From contig JBJXHH010000173.1 in the NCBI GenBank assembly GCA_046160675.1, positions 1-51,853 of the forward strand: a stretch of DNA of 51,853 nt. The letters run 5' to 3'. Both the position numbers and the translations under genes were made by a program. The notes beneath the pieces are model-generated. The model was not told where the DNA came from. It ran no database searches and was given only the letters and a program-made list of their open reading frames with translations. Shown here piece after piece: positions 35,761-44,787 of the stretch. The stretch's first letter is position 1; each line of letters opens with the position of its first letter. Origin of the DNA: JACMJP01 sp046160675 (GTDB lineage Bacteria; Bacteroidota; Bacteroidia; Chitinophagales; BACL12).

Positions 35761-38274
35761 ATGGCATCAAAAAAAAATCCTATACAGGTGGTTGAGCAAC
35801 CGGTAGAAAAAAACCCTTTGCTGAGGAGAGTTCTCTATCCTGTGTTTGCAATTCTGCTATTCATCGTCATCACTTTGCTATACTTCAGCCCCATGATCAG
35901 TGGCGACAGTATTATTGACCAGGGTGATATTGTGCAGTTCAAAGGAATGAGTAAAGAGTTAGTTGACTACAAAGCAAGAACAGGAGAAATGTCGCTTTGG
36001 ACAAATAGCATGTTTGGCGGTATGCCTGCATTTACTGTGTATGCGTTATATCCGGGAAATGTTTTAGGAACCTTACATTCCATTCTTACACTCGGTTTCC
36101 CTCATCCGTCCGGATTATTGTTTTTAAGCATGCTTACTTTTTATATCCTGATGGTTACTTTACGAATAAATCCTTTAGTTTCTATTGCCATGGCCGTTGC
36201 TTCAGGGCTTGCAGCGTATAATTTAGAAGTTCTTGAGGCAGGTCATAACAGTAAAATGGCTGCTATTGCCTATATGCCTATGGTAGTAGCGGGGGTGTTA
36301 CTTGCTTTCAGAAATAAATTGATACTCGGAGGAATTATAACAGCTATTGCTTTATCTCTCGAAGTGAGGGCAGCGCATGTACAGGTAAGTTATTATCTCA
36401 TGCTCATGTTTATCATACTTGGTATTGTTGAGCTGGTTTCTGCTATTAGAAAAAAACAGGTGAAAGATTTTGCTGTAGCATCATTGGTTTTATTAATAGC
36501 CGCTGGCTTCGGTATTATAACCAATGCAGGTTACCTCATGTCAATGCAAGAATATACTCCCTCAACAACAAGAGGGCCCAGTGAATTAAGTGATAATACT
36601 CAATCAAAAGGTGGCCTGGATGAGGATTATGCGTTTGACTGGAGTTATGGCAAAATGGAAACTTTCACATTACTGATTCCCAATTTTTACGGCGGGTCGT
36701 CGCAATCTAAACTTAGTGAGAATTCTAAATCTGCTGATTTCCTGAAGCAGCAGGGTTATAATGGGAAACAGTTGGAAACCGCATTGCAACAAGGTATGCC
36801 TACATATTGGGGAGATGTTCAATTTACTTCAGGCCCTGTGTATTTAGGGGCGATTGTTTGTTTTTTATTTGTTCTGGGTTTATTCATCCTGAAAGATCAT
36901 TATAAGTGGTGGCTGTTAGCTGCAAGTATCCTTGCTATTTTTTTGGCATGGGGAAGAAACCTGGAATTTTTTAATCACTTCATGTTTGCAAATTTCCCGG
37001 GTTATGATAAGTTCAGGACTGTAACGATAAACTTTGTTGTACTTCAGGTTACTTTTCCATTATTGGCTGCATTGGCAATCACTAAATTGATCCAGTCAGT
37101 TTCTGAAAAAGAAAATGTATCAAAATATTTACTTTATAGTTTATACATCACCGGTGGTCTATGTTTACTGTTCGCCGTAATCGGTCCTTCTTTATTTGAT
37201 TTTATTAAACCTGCAAGGGGCGGGAGCCAAGGCGATGCTGCATACCCTGATACTTTGAGGAACGCATTGATAGCGGATAGAAAAAGTATGATGCAGTCAG
37301 ATGCATTTCGTTCATTGATTTTTATTGTTGCCGCATTTGCAGCACTTTGGTTTTATACGAAACAAAAGATAAAAACAAATGCGATGGCTGGCATCTTGTT
37401 GCTACTCGTATTTATTGATCTTTATACAGTTGGTACGAGGTATTTGGACAAAACAGATTTTAAGGAAGAAAAAGAATACATGAAAGTTTTTCAACCCACT
37501 CCAGCAGATAAAATGATCTTGCAAGATAAAAGTTTAAATTATCGTGTTCTGAATTTTACTATCAATCCCTTTAATGAAGCAATCACTTCTTATCATCATA
37601 AATCAATTGGCGGGTATAATGCGGCGAAGCTGAGAAGATACCAGGAGATAATAGAAAAGCAGATCAGCAGGGCAGATTCAACTGGCAGATCTATAGGGCC
37701 AAATATGGAGGTATTGAATATGCTTAATACAAAATACTTAATTGTACCGGATAAAAACCGACAACCTGTTGCACAAACAAACCCGAATGTAAATGGGAAT
37801 GCCTGGTTTGTAGATGAAATACAATGGGTAAACAATGCTGATGAGGAGATGGCTGCCCTCAAGGATTTAGATAGTAAAGGAACAGCCGTTATTGATAAAA
37901 GATTTGAAAAAGATTTAGCTGGCTTTAATCCTGAAGTGGATTCATCAGCAACAGTAACTTTAAAAAGTTATGAGCCGAATCACTTAACATATCAAAGCAA
38001 AACCACTGTACCTTCTCTTGCAGTATTTTCCGAAGTATATTATCAGCCAGGTTGGAAAAGTTTTATTGATGGTAAAGAAGTACCTCATGTGAGGGCAAAT
38101 TATATTTTGAGAGCAATGCAGGTGCCGCCAGGTGAACATACAATTGAGTTTAAATTTGATGAGGAAACTTATCATAAAGGAGAAAGCATTTCTAGAATGA
38201 GTTCTCTGAGCGTTCTATTCCTTTCACTTATTGGTATTGGGTGGATCATTTGGAATGGCAGAAAATCAAAGTAA
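35761..38274 (+). CDS. YfhO-family multi-span membrane protein
   Basis: The 837-residue protein has about 12 or more membrane segments. It begins with a cytoplasmic stretch, then TM1 (about 24-43) and a first periplasmic loop FSPMISGDSIIDQGDIVQFKGMSKE holding the Asp residues typical of GT-C-like YfhO proteins. A periplasmic region (about 560-800) precedes a last membrane segment. Family members in Firmicutes help glycosylate lipoteichoic acid; the role in Bacteroidota is unproven. Location among polysaccharide genes agrees with a lipid-linked sugar transferase. Its end overlaps the convergent epimerase gene by 9 bp. Confidence 0.85.
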   Translation: MASKKNPIQVVEQPVEKNPLLRRVLYPVFAILLFIVITLLYFSPMISGDSIIDQGDIVQFKGMSKELVDYKARTGEMSLWTNSMFGGMPAFTVYALYPGNVLGTLHSILTLGFPHPSGLLFLSMLTFYILMVTLRINPLVSIAMAVASGLAAYNLEVLEAGHNSKMAAIAYMPMVVAGVLLAFRNKLILGGIITAIALSLEVRAAHVQVSYYLMLMFIILGIVELVSAIRKKQVKDFAVASLVLLIAAGFGIITNAGYLMSMQEYTPSTTRGPSELSDNTQSKGGLDEDYAFDWSYGKMETFTLLIPNFYGGSSQSKLSENSKSADFLKQQGYNGKQLETALQQGMPTYWGDVQFTSGPVYLGAIVCFLFVLGLFILKDHYKWWLLAASILAIFLAWGRNLEFFNHFMFANFPGYDKFRTVTINFVVLQVTFPLLAALAITKLIQSVSEKENVSKYLLYSLYITGGLCLLFAVIGPSLFDFIKPARGGSQGDAAYPDTLRNALIADRKSMMQSDAFRSLIFIVAAFAALWFYTKQKIKTNAMAGILLLLVFIDLYTVGTRYLDKTDFKEEKEYMKVFQPTPADKMILQDKSLNYRVLNFTINPFNEAITSYHHKSIGGYNAAKLRRYQEIIEKQISRADSTGRSIGPNMEVLNMLNTKYLIVPDKNRQPVAQTNPNVNGNAWFVDEIQWVNNADEEMAALKDLDSKGTAVIDKRFEKDLAGFNPEVDSSATVTLKSYEPNHLTYQSKTTVPSLAVFSEVYYQPGWKSFIDGKEVPHVRANYILRAMQVPPGEHTIEFKFDEETYHKGESISRMSSLSVLFLSLIGIGWIIWNGRKSK

Positions 38275-39360
38275 AAGAATGTCAAGAATGCGCTCACTTG
38301 CCCTCCCGTCCCAATAGGGTGGAATGCTCCCTTTTTTGTAAATACCTGTTTCAATTTCAATTATTTTTTGGGATATTAAATCGGTATCAAAAGGAATAAG
38401 CTCGTTTGTTCCAAGGGCAACTGTGGAAGGCCTCTCGGTGTTTTCCCGTAAAGTTAAACAAGGTATTTTTCTGAAGGTGGTTTCTTCCTGAATACCACCA
38501 CTGTCAGTAATCACCAACTTACAGTATTTTGTCAGTTTTTGAAAAGAAAAATAATCCAAAGGCTCTATCAACAAAATGTTTTTTAATGATGCAAATTCAA
38601 TATCAAGGTCATAATTTTTGAGATTCTGAACGGTTCTCGGATGGATTGGAAAAACGATTTTATACTTTGTAGAGATATTTTTTAGTAATCCTAGCAATTT
38701 ATTCAAAGGTGTTTCCTCGTCAACATTACTCGGGCGGTGAATAGTCATTAAAACATATTCCTGTTTTTTTAAATGTAGTTTTTCAAGTATATCAGATTCT
38801 TCTATAGCATCATTAAAATGTATCAATGTATCTATCATGGTGTTCCCCACAAAATGTACTCGGCTTTTCTCCCTGTTTGATTTACTGAGGTTCTCCAAAC
38901 CGCTTTGTTCTGTTACAAACAAAAGATCAGATAATTCATCTGTAATGATCCTGTTTATCTCCTCAGGCATTGTTCTGTCATTACTCCGCAGCCCGCTCTC
39001 AATATGACCAAGCTTTGTATTCGTTTTATTTGCAGCAATTGCTGCTGCCAGGGTAGAGTTCACATCTCCTACTACCAGCATGATATCGGGCTTCCATTCG
39101 AAACATATTTTACTAATCCTAGAAATAATACCTCCAATCTGCTCAGCAGGATTTCCTTGGGTAATACCTAAAGAATAGTGAATATTTTCCATTTGCAATT
39201 GCTTCAGGAAAATATCTTTCATATTTGCATCATAATGTTGCCCTGTATGCAATATCCGATGTTCAAACAAATCAGCCTTTTCCTGAAATAATTTATTCAA
39301 GACGGCAACTTTCATATAGTTAGGCCTTGTACCTACAATAATCAATATCTTCTTTTGCAT
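38266..39360 (-). CDS. wecB: UDP-N-acetylglucosamine 2-epimerase (non-hydrolysing)
   Basis: The 364-residue protein, counted from ATG 39360, converts UDP-GlcNAc to UDP-ManNAc for surface polysaccharides. Motifs: IIVGTRPNYMKVAVL, HTGQHYDANM, VVGDVNSTLAAAIAA, HIESGLRSNDRTMPEEINR, VHFVGNTMIDTL, ITDSGGIQEE and LRENTERPST. The length is normal. A GTG at 39369 would add three residues but is less likely than the ATG. It is divergent from the GT4 gene. Confidence 0.93.
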   Translation of the reverse strand: MQKKILIIVGTRPNYMKVAVLNKLFQEKADLFEHRILHTGQHYDANMKDIFLKQLQMENIHYSLGITQGNPAEQIGGIISRISKICFEWKPDIMLVVGDVNSTLAAAIAANKTNTKLGHIESGLRSNDRTMPEEINRIITDELSDLLFVTEQSGLENLSKSNREKSRVHFVGNTMIDTLIHFNDAIEESDILEKLHLKKQEYVLMTIHRPSNVDEETPLNKLLGLLKNISTKYKIVFPIHPRTVQNLKNYDLDIEFASLKNILLIEPLDYFSFQKLTKYCKLVITDSGGIQEETTFRKIPCLTLRENTERPSTVALGTNELIPFDTDLISQKIIEIETGIYKKGSIPPYWDGRASERILDILLL

Positions 39361-39391
39361 GAACCGCACAAAAATAATGGGTTGCGAATGA

Positions 39392-39399
39392 TAAATTTG
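39392..39399 (+). promoter_or_regulatory. -7 element TAaaTTTG for the GT4 gene
   Basis: An exact TAnnTTTG match ending 12 nt before ATG 39412. No clear -33 partner is seen. It lies inside the longer frame from 39355 and so supports the shorter start. Confidence 0.45.
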
Positions 39400-39411
39400 C
39401 GATTTACCAAC

Positions 39412-40707
39412 ATGAAGAAAGTACTCATCATCACTTATTACTGGCCTCCCGGAGGTGGTGCAGGGGTATATCGCTGGTTGAAGATGACAAAGTATTTACA
39501 TCAGTTCGGTTGGGAGCCAATTATATATACGGCTGATAAAGCTGACTACCCAGTTATTGATGAAACCTTGTTTGCTGATGTTAGGAAAAACCTTACAGTA
39601 ATTAAATACAAAATATTTGAGCCTTACAGTTTATACAGGATATTTACCGGTAAGAAAAAGAATGAAAAGATTCACTCCGGTTTGATGGAAGAAGGCAGTG
39701 GAAATCATTCATTTACAAAAAAGATCGCAGTCTGGATCAGGGGGAATATTTTTATACCTGATGCAAGAAAATTCTGGGTAAATCCTTCTATTAAATACCT
39801 TGTAAAACACCTTCAGGAAAACCCCGTTGATGCTATTATATCAACAGGCCCGCCACATACAACCCATCTCATAGCAAAGGGCATAAAAGAAAGACTCAAT
39901 GTAAATTGGGTTGCTGATTTCAGAGACCCATGGACACAAATTGATTTTTACGATCAGCTTATGCTGAGTAAAGCCGCTGATGCGAAACACAGGTTACTTG
40001 AAAAATCTGTTTTTCAAACTGCTGACAGGGTTGTAACTGTGAGCGAAAATTGGGCAAAAGAAATGGAAAAAATCAGGGGGAAAAAAGTGGATATAATTAC
40101 GAATGGTTTTGATACATCCGATTACGATGGTTCAAATATCGAAATTGACAAGATGTTTTCGATAACCCATTCAGGTATGATGAATGCAGACAGAAATGTA
40201 GATGTACTCTGGAGAACATTATCAAAGATTTGTTCAGAAAGCATTGAATTTAAAAAGGATCTGCTTATTCGATTAATTGGAAAAAATGATGCAAACGTTT
40301 ATCAATCAATTGAAACATACAATTTGAAAGAAAACCTTGAACTCATTGATTATCTACCCCATAAAGAAGTGTCCATCAGGCAAAAACAATCTGCTGTTAA
40401 TCTCCTGCCAATAAACAATACCCCAAATTTCCTGGGTATCATTCCCGGTAAATTATTTGAATACCTTGCAGCAGGAAGGCCAATATTACTTATTGGCCCA
40501 GCATCAGGTGATTCAGCAAAAATTATTTCTGAAACACATGCAGGTTATATATGCGGGTATGATGATATACAAAACTGTAAAGAAATTATTCTGAAAATGT
40601 ATACAAATTTTAAAGCCGGAACCTTGAAAATAAATTCCCAAGGAATTCAAAAATACAGCAGAGAAAATCTTGCAGAAGTATATGCTGAGCTGCTTAATTC
40701 CATTTAA
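39412..40707 (+). CDS. GT4-like glycosyltransferase
   Basis: The 431-residue protein, from ATG 39412, has a GT-B fold: an N-domain starting MKKVLIITYYWPPGGGAGVYR (donor-loop glycines), DAIISTGPPHTTHLIAKGI, VNWVADFRDPWTQIDFY, then a C-domain ending in LFEYLAAGRPILLIGPASGDSAKII. Such WPPGGGAG proteins are common in Bacteroidota exopolysaccharide clusters. An upstream in-frame ATG at 39355 would add 19 residues that overlap the epimerase start. It overlaps the convergent deacetylase-like gene by 14 bp. Confidence 0.87.
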   Translation: MKKVLIITYYWPPGGGAGVYRWLKMTKYLHQFGWEPIIYTADKADYPVIDETLFADVRKNLTVIKYKIFEPYSLYRIFTGKKKNEKIHSGLMEEGSGNHSFTKKIAVWIRGNIFIPDARKFWVNPSIKYLVKHLQENPVDAIISTGPPHTTHLIAKGIKERLNVNWVADFRDPWTQIDFYDQLMLSKAADAKHRLLEKSVFQTADRVVTVSENWAKEMEKIRGKKVDIITNGFDTSDYDGSNIEIDKMFSITHSGMMNADRNVDVLWRTLSKICSESIEFKKDLLIRLIGKNDANVYQSIETYNLKENLELIDYLPHKEVSIRQKQSAVNLLPINNTPNFLGIIPGKLFEYLAAGRPILLIGPASGDSAKIISETHAGYICGYDDIQNCKEIILKMYTNFKAGTLKINSQGIQKYSRENLAEVYAELLNSI

Positions 40708-41977
40708 ATTCTTCCAATATCTGGGCTGGCACTACGGCAGTAAATTCATTTTGCCTAATAAATTGAAGAACCTCTTTATAAAGATCAACCCAGCCTATAT
40801 CGCTAAAATCAAAAAAATAATTATTGTGCCACAGGATGGTAATCACAGCATTTTGTTTATGCTTTTCAAGAAAGTTAAAAATGTAATTCCTTGATTGACT
40901 AGAATTTTTATTTTGGTAAAATTTCAAGGTTGTATCCATGATATTGAGCGGAACCTCAAGAAAATTATAAGCCCTTCTTGCCTTTATTTTAAAAGGTTGA
41001 AAAGGTAAGCCATAATTATTGCGGAAACCGATTCTTTCAGGAAACCCCATTGTGCTGTCAAGTTTCAACTCGCTATTTTCCATACCATTAAACCCTTCAG
41101 GAAGTTCGATTTGCAGATAATGATTTCTGTTTACTTCCAGTAAATGATCTCCTAATCTCTGCATTTCTTTTGCATGAGAGTCACTACTAATGCTTTTATG
41201 CAAAGCACTCACAAATCCCCGTTCATATATTTTTGTGCGTACTACTTTTATTTTCTTTTCATCAATATGATAATCTGCATTTTTAATTTTTGGGCTGCCC
41301 ATGCCGTAGTGTACAAGCCAGAAAAAAGTTGACTTCACATCATGGGCGTCTTCAATATCCATGATCTTGTCAAGCAAAAGGTAGTCAGGATTTTTCAGGT
41401 AGTGATTAAAAATGAGCTGCAATAAAACCCCTATTCTCCCATGTTTCAGCAGGTACTTATAATTATCTCCCACTGCCCCATACACTGAATCTATATCATG
41501 TGTCAGAAAATACTTTGAAGTATAAATTCGCTTTTCAACTAAAGATTTCAATTTCGGTGTGGCATTATATAATGCATCGAAATATTTAGCTACAAGATTT
41601 TCTTCAATACAGTTAAAATGTTTTTGCAGACTTAATTCATAGGGAAATCTGTCGTATTTGTCGGGAACATATTCTGTGTATTCTTGTAAATACGAAAGCA
41701 GGTAGAAGCTGGTACTCAAATAATCGGGCTTACCGGAGGAGGCATAATGCAGAGGCTCCTTTCTGAAATAGCTTGTAAACTGATAATCGCCACTGAGGAA
41801 GATATTTTTAAAAAAATGCGATAGTTGAATATCTCCCTGTCCGTGTTCAGCAATTAAAATATCTTCACCGTGTTCAACAAACTCCGGATGAAATCCGATG
41901 TATTTTGAAAAAATGAAAATTACCCACTCATACTCCTTACTGAGTTCGCTGTCTATTTTAAACCTGATGATAGCCAT
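40694..41977 (-). CDS. Polysaccharide-deacetylase-like protein
   Basis: The 427-residue protein has no signal peptide. An N-terminal alpha/beta domain (about 1-140; HYASSGKPDYLSTSFYLLSYLQEY) precedes a NodB-like region with FLTHDIDSVYGAVGD (about 158-172; Asp metal ligand), STFFWLVHYG, LDSTMGFPERIGFRNNYGLPFQPF and WHNNYFFD. The pattern matches Bacteroidota DUF7033/polysaccharide-deacetylase proteins. Deacetylase activity is plausible for a surface sugar but not assured. Confidence 0.78.
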   Translation of the reverse strand: MAIIRFKIDSELSKEYEWVIFIFSKYIGFHPEFVEHGEDILIAEHGQGDIQLSHFFKNIFLSGDYQFTSYFRKEPLHYASSGKPDYLSTSFYLLSYLQEYTEYVPDKYDRFPYELSLQKHFNCIEENLVAKYFDALYNATPKLKSLVEKRIYTSKYFLTHDIDSVYGAVGDNYKYLLKHGRIGVLLQLIFNHYLKNPDYLLLDKIMDIEDAHDVKSTFFWLVHYGMGSPKIKNADYHIDEKKIKVVRTKIYERGFVSALHKSISSDSHAKEMQRLGDHLLEVNRNHYLQIELPEGFNGMENSELKLDSTMGFPERIGFRNNYGLPFQPFKIKARRAYNFLEVPLNIMDTTLKFYQNKNSSQSRNYIFNFLEKHKQNAVITILWHNNYFFDFSDIGWVDLYKEVLQFIRQNEFTAVVPAQILEEFKWN

Positions 41978-42062
41978 GAATTTCAGAACTATGATACCCT
42001 TGAATATTGTTGTGTTACTTAAGCAAACAGATCACTAAGCTCTGAAGTATCACATTCCATGA

Positions 42063-43616
42063 TTAAATGTCAAACTTAATCCCCTGCGCCAAAGGTAAAC
42101 TTGTTGAATAGTTAATTGTATTTGTTTGCCTGCGCATATATGCTTTCCAGCTATCACTGCCGCTTTCCCTGCCACCGCCAGTTTCTTTTTCGCCGCCGAA
42201 TGCACCTCCGATCTCTGCTCCGCTTGTACCGATGTTTGCATTTGCAATGCCGCAATCACTTCCTGCGACGCTCAAAAACATCTCTACTTCTTGTAAGTTA
42301 TTACTCATGATAGCTGAGGATAACCCTTGAGGAACATCATTATGCATAGCTATTGATTCCTCTAAAGTTTTATACTTCATTACATATAACACAGGCGCAA
42401 AAGTTTCATGTTGTACAATAGCATATTCGTTTTTCACTTCGATGATACATGGTTTCACATAACACCCGCTCTCATACCCTTCGCCTTCACAAACACCTCC
42501 CTCAACGATTATGTTTCCCCCTTCCTCTTTTGCTTTTGTAATTGCATATTCATAATCTCTCACAGCTCCTTTGTCAATAAGTGGCCCAACATGATTATTT
42601 TCATCCAACGGATTTCCGATTCGAAGTTGTGCATATGCATTTTTCAACTTCGAAATAAATGTATCATAAATACTTTCATGAATAATTAATCTCCTGGTGG
42701 TGGTGCAGCGTTGACCCGCAGTTCCAACTGCCCCGAATACGCTTGCCCGCATTGCAATGTCCATGTTTGCATGTTGCGAAATAATTATTCCGTTATTACC
42801 TCCCAGCTCCTGAATTACCCTCCCCAGCCTCTCGCCAACAATAGCCCCTACTTTTTTTCCAACTCTTGTACTTCCTGTTACTGATATTAGAGGCACTCTT
42901 TTATCTTTCGCTAACTCTTCGCCGATTGAAGAATGAGAAACCATCAAACAACTTACACCTTCAGGTACTTGATTCTTTGCAAATACATCAGCAATTATTT
43001 TTTGTGTTGCAATTGCTGATAAAGGAACTTTACTCGAAGGTTTCCACACACACACATCTCCGCATACAAAACTTAATGCAGCATTCCAGCTCCACACTGC
43101 TACTGGGAAGTTAAATGCGGAGATAATTCCTACTATGCCAAGTGGATGCCATTGTTCATACATTCTATGTAAAGGCCGTTCACTATGCATAGTTAATCCA
43201 TACAATTGCCTTGATAACCCTACAGCAAAGTCGCAGATATCTATCATCTCCTGTACTTCGCCCAAGCCTTCCTGAAGGCTTTTTCCCATTTCATAACTTA
43301 CTAATTTTCCTAATTCGTTTTTATGCAGCCGTAATTGTTCACCAATCTGCCGAACTACTTCTCCCCTCTTGGGTGCAGGCCATTTTCTCCATTCAATAAA
43401 AGCTGCTTGTGCAGTTGTAATTATTTCTTCATATTCATCTCTGGAAGCAGAACTACAGGAAGCTATTAACTCCCCATCAACGGGAGAATAACTTTCAATT
43501 TTATTTCCTTCGCCTTTCATCCAGTTAACACCGGTAGAAACACCGTAATTCATTTCATCAATGCCCAGTGTTTTTAGTTCTTTCGCAATCAGTTTGTTTT
43601 TTTCCAAAGTTTCCAT
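42063..43616 (-). CDS. ALDH7-type aldehyde dehydrogenase (aminoadipate-semialdehyde dehydrogenase-like)
   Basis: The 517-residue protein is an aldehyde dehydrogenase with catalytic Cys304 (GTAGQRCTTTRR), Glu270 (QELGGNN) and Asn169 (AFNFPVAVWSWN). GQRCTTTRRL and the N-terminal region GVNWMKGEGNKIESYSPVDGELI point to the ALDH7/antiquitin group, which oxidises alpha-aminoadipic semialdehyde in lysine degradation. No other lysine-catabolic gene is next to it. A TAAATTTG -7 match lies 15 nt before the start. Confidence 0.92.
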   Translation of the reverse strand: METLEKNKLIAKELKTLGIDEMNYGVSTGVNWMKGEGNKIESYSPVDGELIASCSSASRDEYEEIITTAQAAFIEWRKWPAPKRGEVVRQIGEQLRLHKNELGKLVSYEMGKSLQEGLGEVQEMIDICDFAVGLSRQLYGLTMHSERPLHRMYEQWHPLGIVGIISAFNFPVAVWSWNAALSFVCGDVCVWKPSSKVPLSAIATQKIIADVFAKNQVPEGVSCLMVSHSSIGEELAKDKRVPLISVTGSTRVGKKVGAIVGERLGRVIQELGGNNGIIISQHANMDIAMRASVFGAVGTAGQRCTTTRRLIIHESIYDTFISKLKNAYAQLRIGNPLDENNHVGPLIDKGAVRDYEYAITKAKEEGGNIIVEGGVCEGEGYESGCYVKPCIIEVKNEYAIVQHETFAPVLYVMKYKTLEESIAMHNDVPQGLSSAIMSNNLQEVEMFLSVAGSDCGIANANIGTSGAEIGGAFGGEKETGGGRESGSDSWKAYMRRQTNTINYSTSLPLAQGIKFDI

Positions 43617-43631
43617 CTTGAATATTTAATG

Positions 43632-43639
43632 CAAATTTA
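43632..43639 (-). promoter_or_regulatory. -7 element TAAATTTG for the ALDH gene
   Basis: An exact TAnnTTTG match on the minus strand, 15 nt before ATG 43616, with no clear -33 partner. Confidence 0.45.
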
Positions 43640-43660
43640 AAGATTATGTTCTTGAGTATT

Positions 43661-43790
43661 TGAAGCAATAAGCTTCACAGTCCTCAAAAAACACCTGCGG
43701 TCTATCCGCTAAACTCCGCCCTAAAAGCCAGCCCCATAAGCCTTCGGCGGGGTATCGCTTCTATCCCTGTTATAAAAACGAAAAACAGGT
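43661..43790. repeat. GC-rich structured intergenic block
   Basis: Between the ALDH and ion-channel genes lies a locally GC-rich block with nested inverted repeats: TGAAGC/GCTTCA (43661-43677), GCGG/CCGC (43697-43709), CCGCC/GGCGG (43716-43720 with 43746-43750) and CCTGTT/AACAGG (43766-43789). The minus strand also shows a short open frame of about 38 codons without a start codon, ending TAA near 43643. It could be a dispersed repeat, a structured RNA or a remnant. Confidence 0.4.
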
Positions 43791-43827
43791 TCCCTAAAGT
43801 TTTGACAAGTAATAAAGAAATAAAATA

Positions 43828-44712
43828 TTATTTCTTTACATACCCAATCAAGTCATTTATCTTCTGCTCCAGGTTTTTTATCTGTAATTGCAGGTGTTCT
43901 ACTTCTGAGAGTTCCTGTTTTTCTAATGTAATTATCGTCTCCTGTGTTGTATCTATTTCCTGCTTTACTTCAGCTTTTATCTCATCCATTCCATTTACAA
44001 TTACACCGATAAACAAATTCAAAAAAATCATAGTTCCAAGGAGTATAAAGAATATAAAATATAAAACAGCAACAGTGGGTTGTGCTATACTCTGCGGGCT
44101 AGTATCAATGGGAAAATCATATTCAACTGCATTACTCCCATAAAACTGTATTCTGAAAACATCTACCCAACCTTCCATAGTAACAGTTTGAAACAGTGTG
44201 AGAAATGCCGACTGCAAAGAACCAAAGTGAAACGGGTCATTTTCCCCGAATAAAAAAACACCCATTACAGCAAATACATAAAATAACAGAAAGAGCAGTA
44301 AGCCAACAGACCCCATTGAAGGTATACTTTTCAATAAAGCCCCGGTCAACAATCTCAATGAGGGCATAACGGATATCAGTCGAAACACCCTCAATATTCT
44401 TACTAACCGAACAACAGCTATATACTGGGCATTTATTGGAAGAAAGCAAAGTGTTACTATAATGAAATCAAAAACATTCCAGGGATCCTTAAAATAATGA
44501 TGTGGTTTGCTTCCAAAAGACAGGATTTTAATAAGTGCTTCAGCTAAAAAAGTCCATATGATCAACCTGTCAAGTAAATGAAACGCACCTTCATATTTTT
44601 CCATCAGGTTTTGATTGGTTTCCAGACCAACCAACAATGCCGCAAAAATGATTACACCGATTATGAATCGTTGAAAAAATATTGAGTCTGCAACTTTCTT
44701 AAAAATTTTCAT
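43828..44712 (-). CDS. Voltage-gated ion channel (bacterial sodium-channel-like)
   Basis: The 294-residue protein has one six-helix channel domain: S1-S3, S4 with repeated Arg (RLVRILRVFRLISVMPSLR), S5, pore helix and filter LFQTVTMEGWVD, S6 (FILLGTMIFLNLFIGVIVNGM) and a C-terminal coiled coil (about 240-294; heptad Leu/Ile in HLQLQIKNLEQKINDLIG), which would tetramerise it like BacNav channels. The filter TMEGW differs from the TLESW of NaChBac, so ion selectivity is uncertain. It is likely an inner-membrane Na+ channel. Confidence 0.87.
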   Translation of the reverse strand: MKIFKKVADSIFFQRFIIGVIIFAALLVGLETNQNLMEKYEGAFHLLDRLIIWTFLAEALIKILSFGSKPHHYFKDPWNVFDFIIVTLCFLPINAQYIAVVRLVRILRVFRLISVMPSLRLLTGALLKSIPSMGSVGLLLFLLFYVFAVMGVFLFGENDPFHFGSLQSAFLTLFQTVTMEGWVDVFRIQFYGSNAVEYDFPIDTSPQSIAQPTVAVLYFIFFILLGTMIFLNLFIGVIVNGMDEIKAEVKQEIDTTQETIITLEKQELSEVEHLQLQIKNLEQKINDLIGYVKK

Positions 44713-44740
44713 CCTGTAAATTTTTTACGAAAATCTCTAT

Positions 44741-44772
44741 AAAAAAAACCCTCCTGTGCGGGAGGGTTTTTT
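44741..44772 (-). terminator. Rho-independent terminator of the rpoBC transcript
   Basis: The stem CCCTCC (44749-44754) pairs with GGAGGG (44761-44766), loop of 6, flanked by eight A and six T, so it ends in T8 on the minus strand 16 nt after the rpoC stop. The symmetry would also allow some function on the plus strand. Confidence 0.85.
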
Positions 44773-44787
44773 AATCTGATCTTTTAA

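Noticed and set aside
38326..38340. Partial copy of the operator arm (TTTTTTGTAA)
   Set aside because: It lies inside the wecB-like coding region, has no matching second arm and is not near a promoter.
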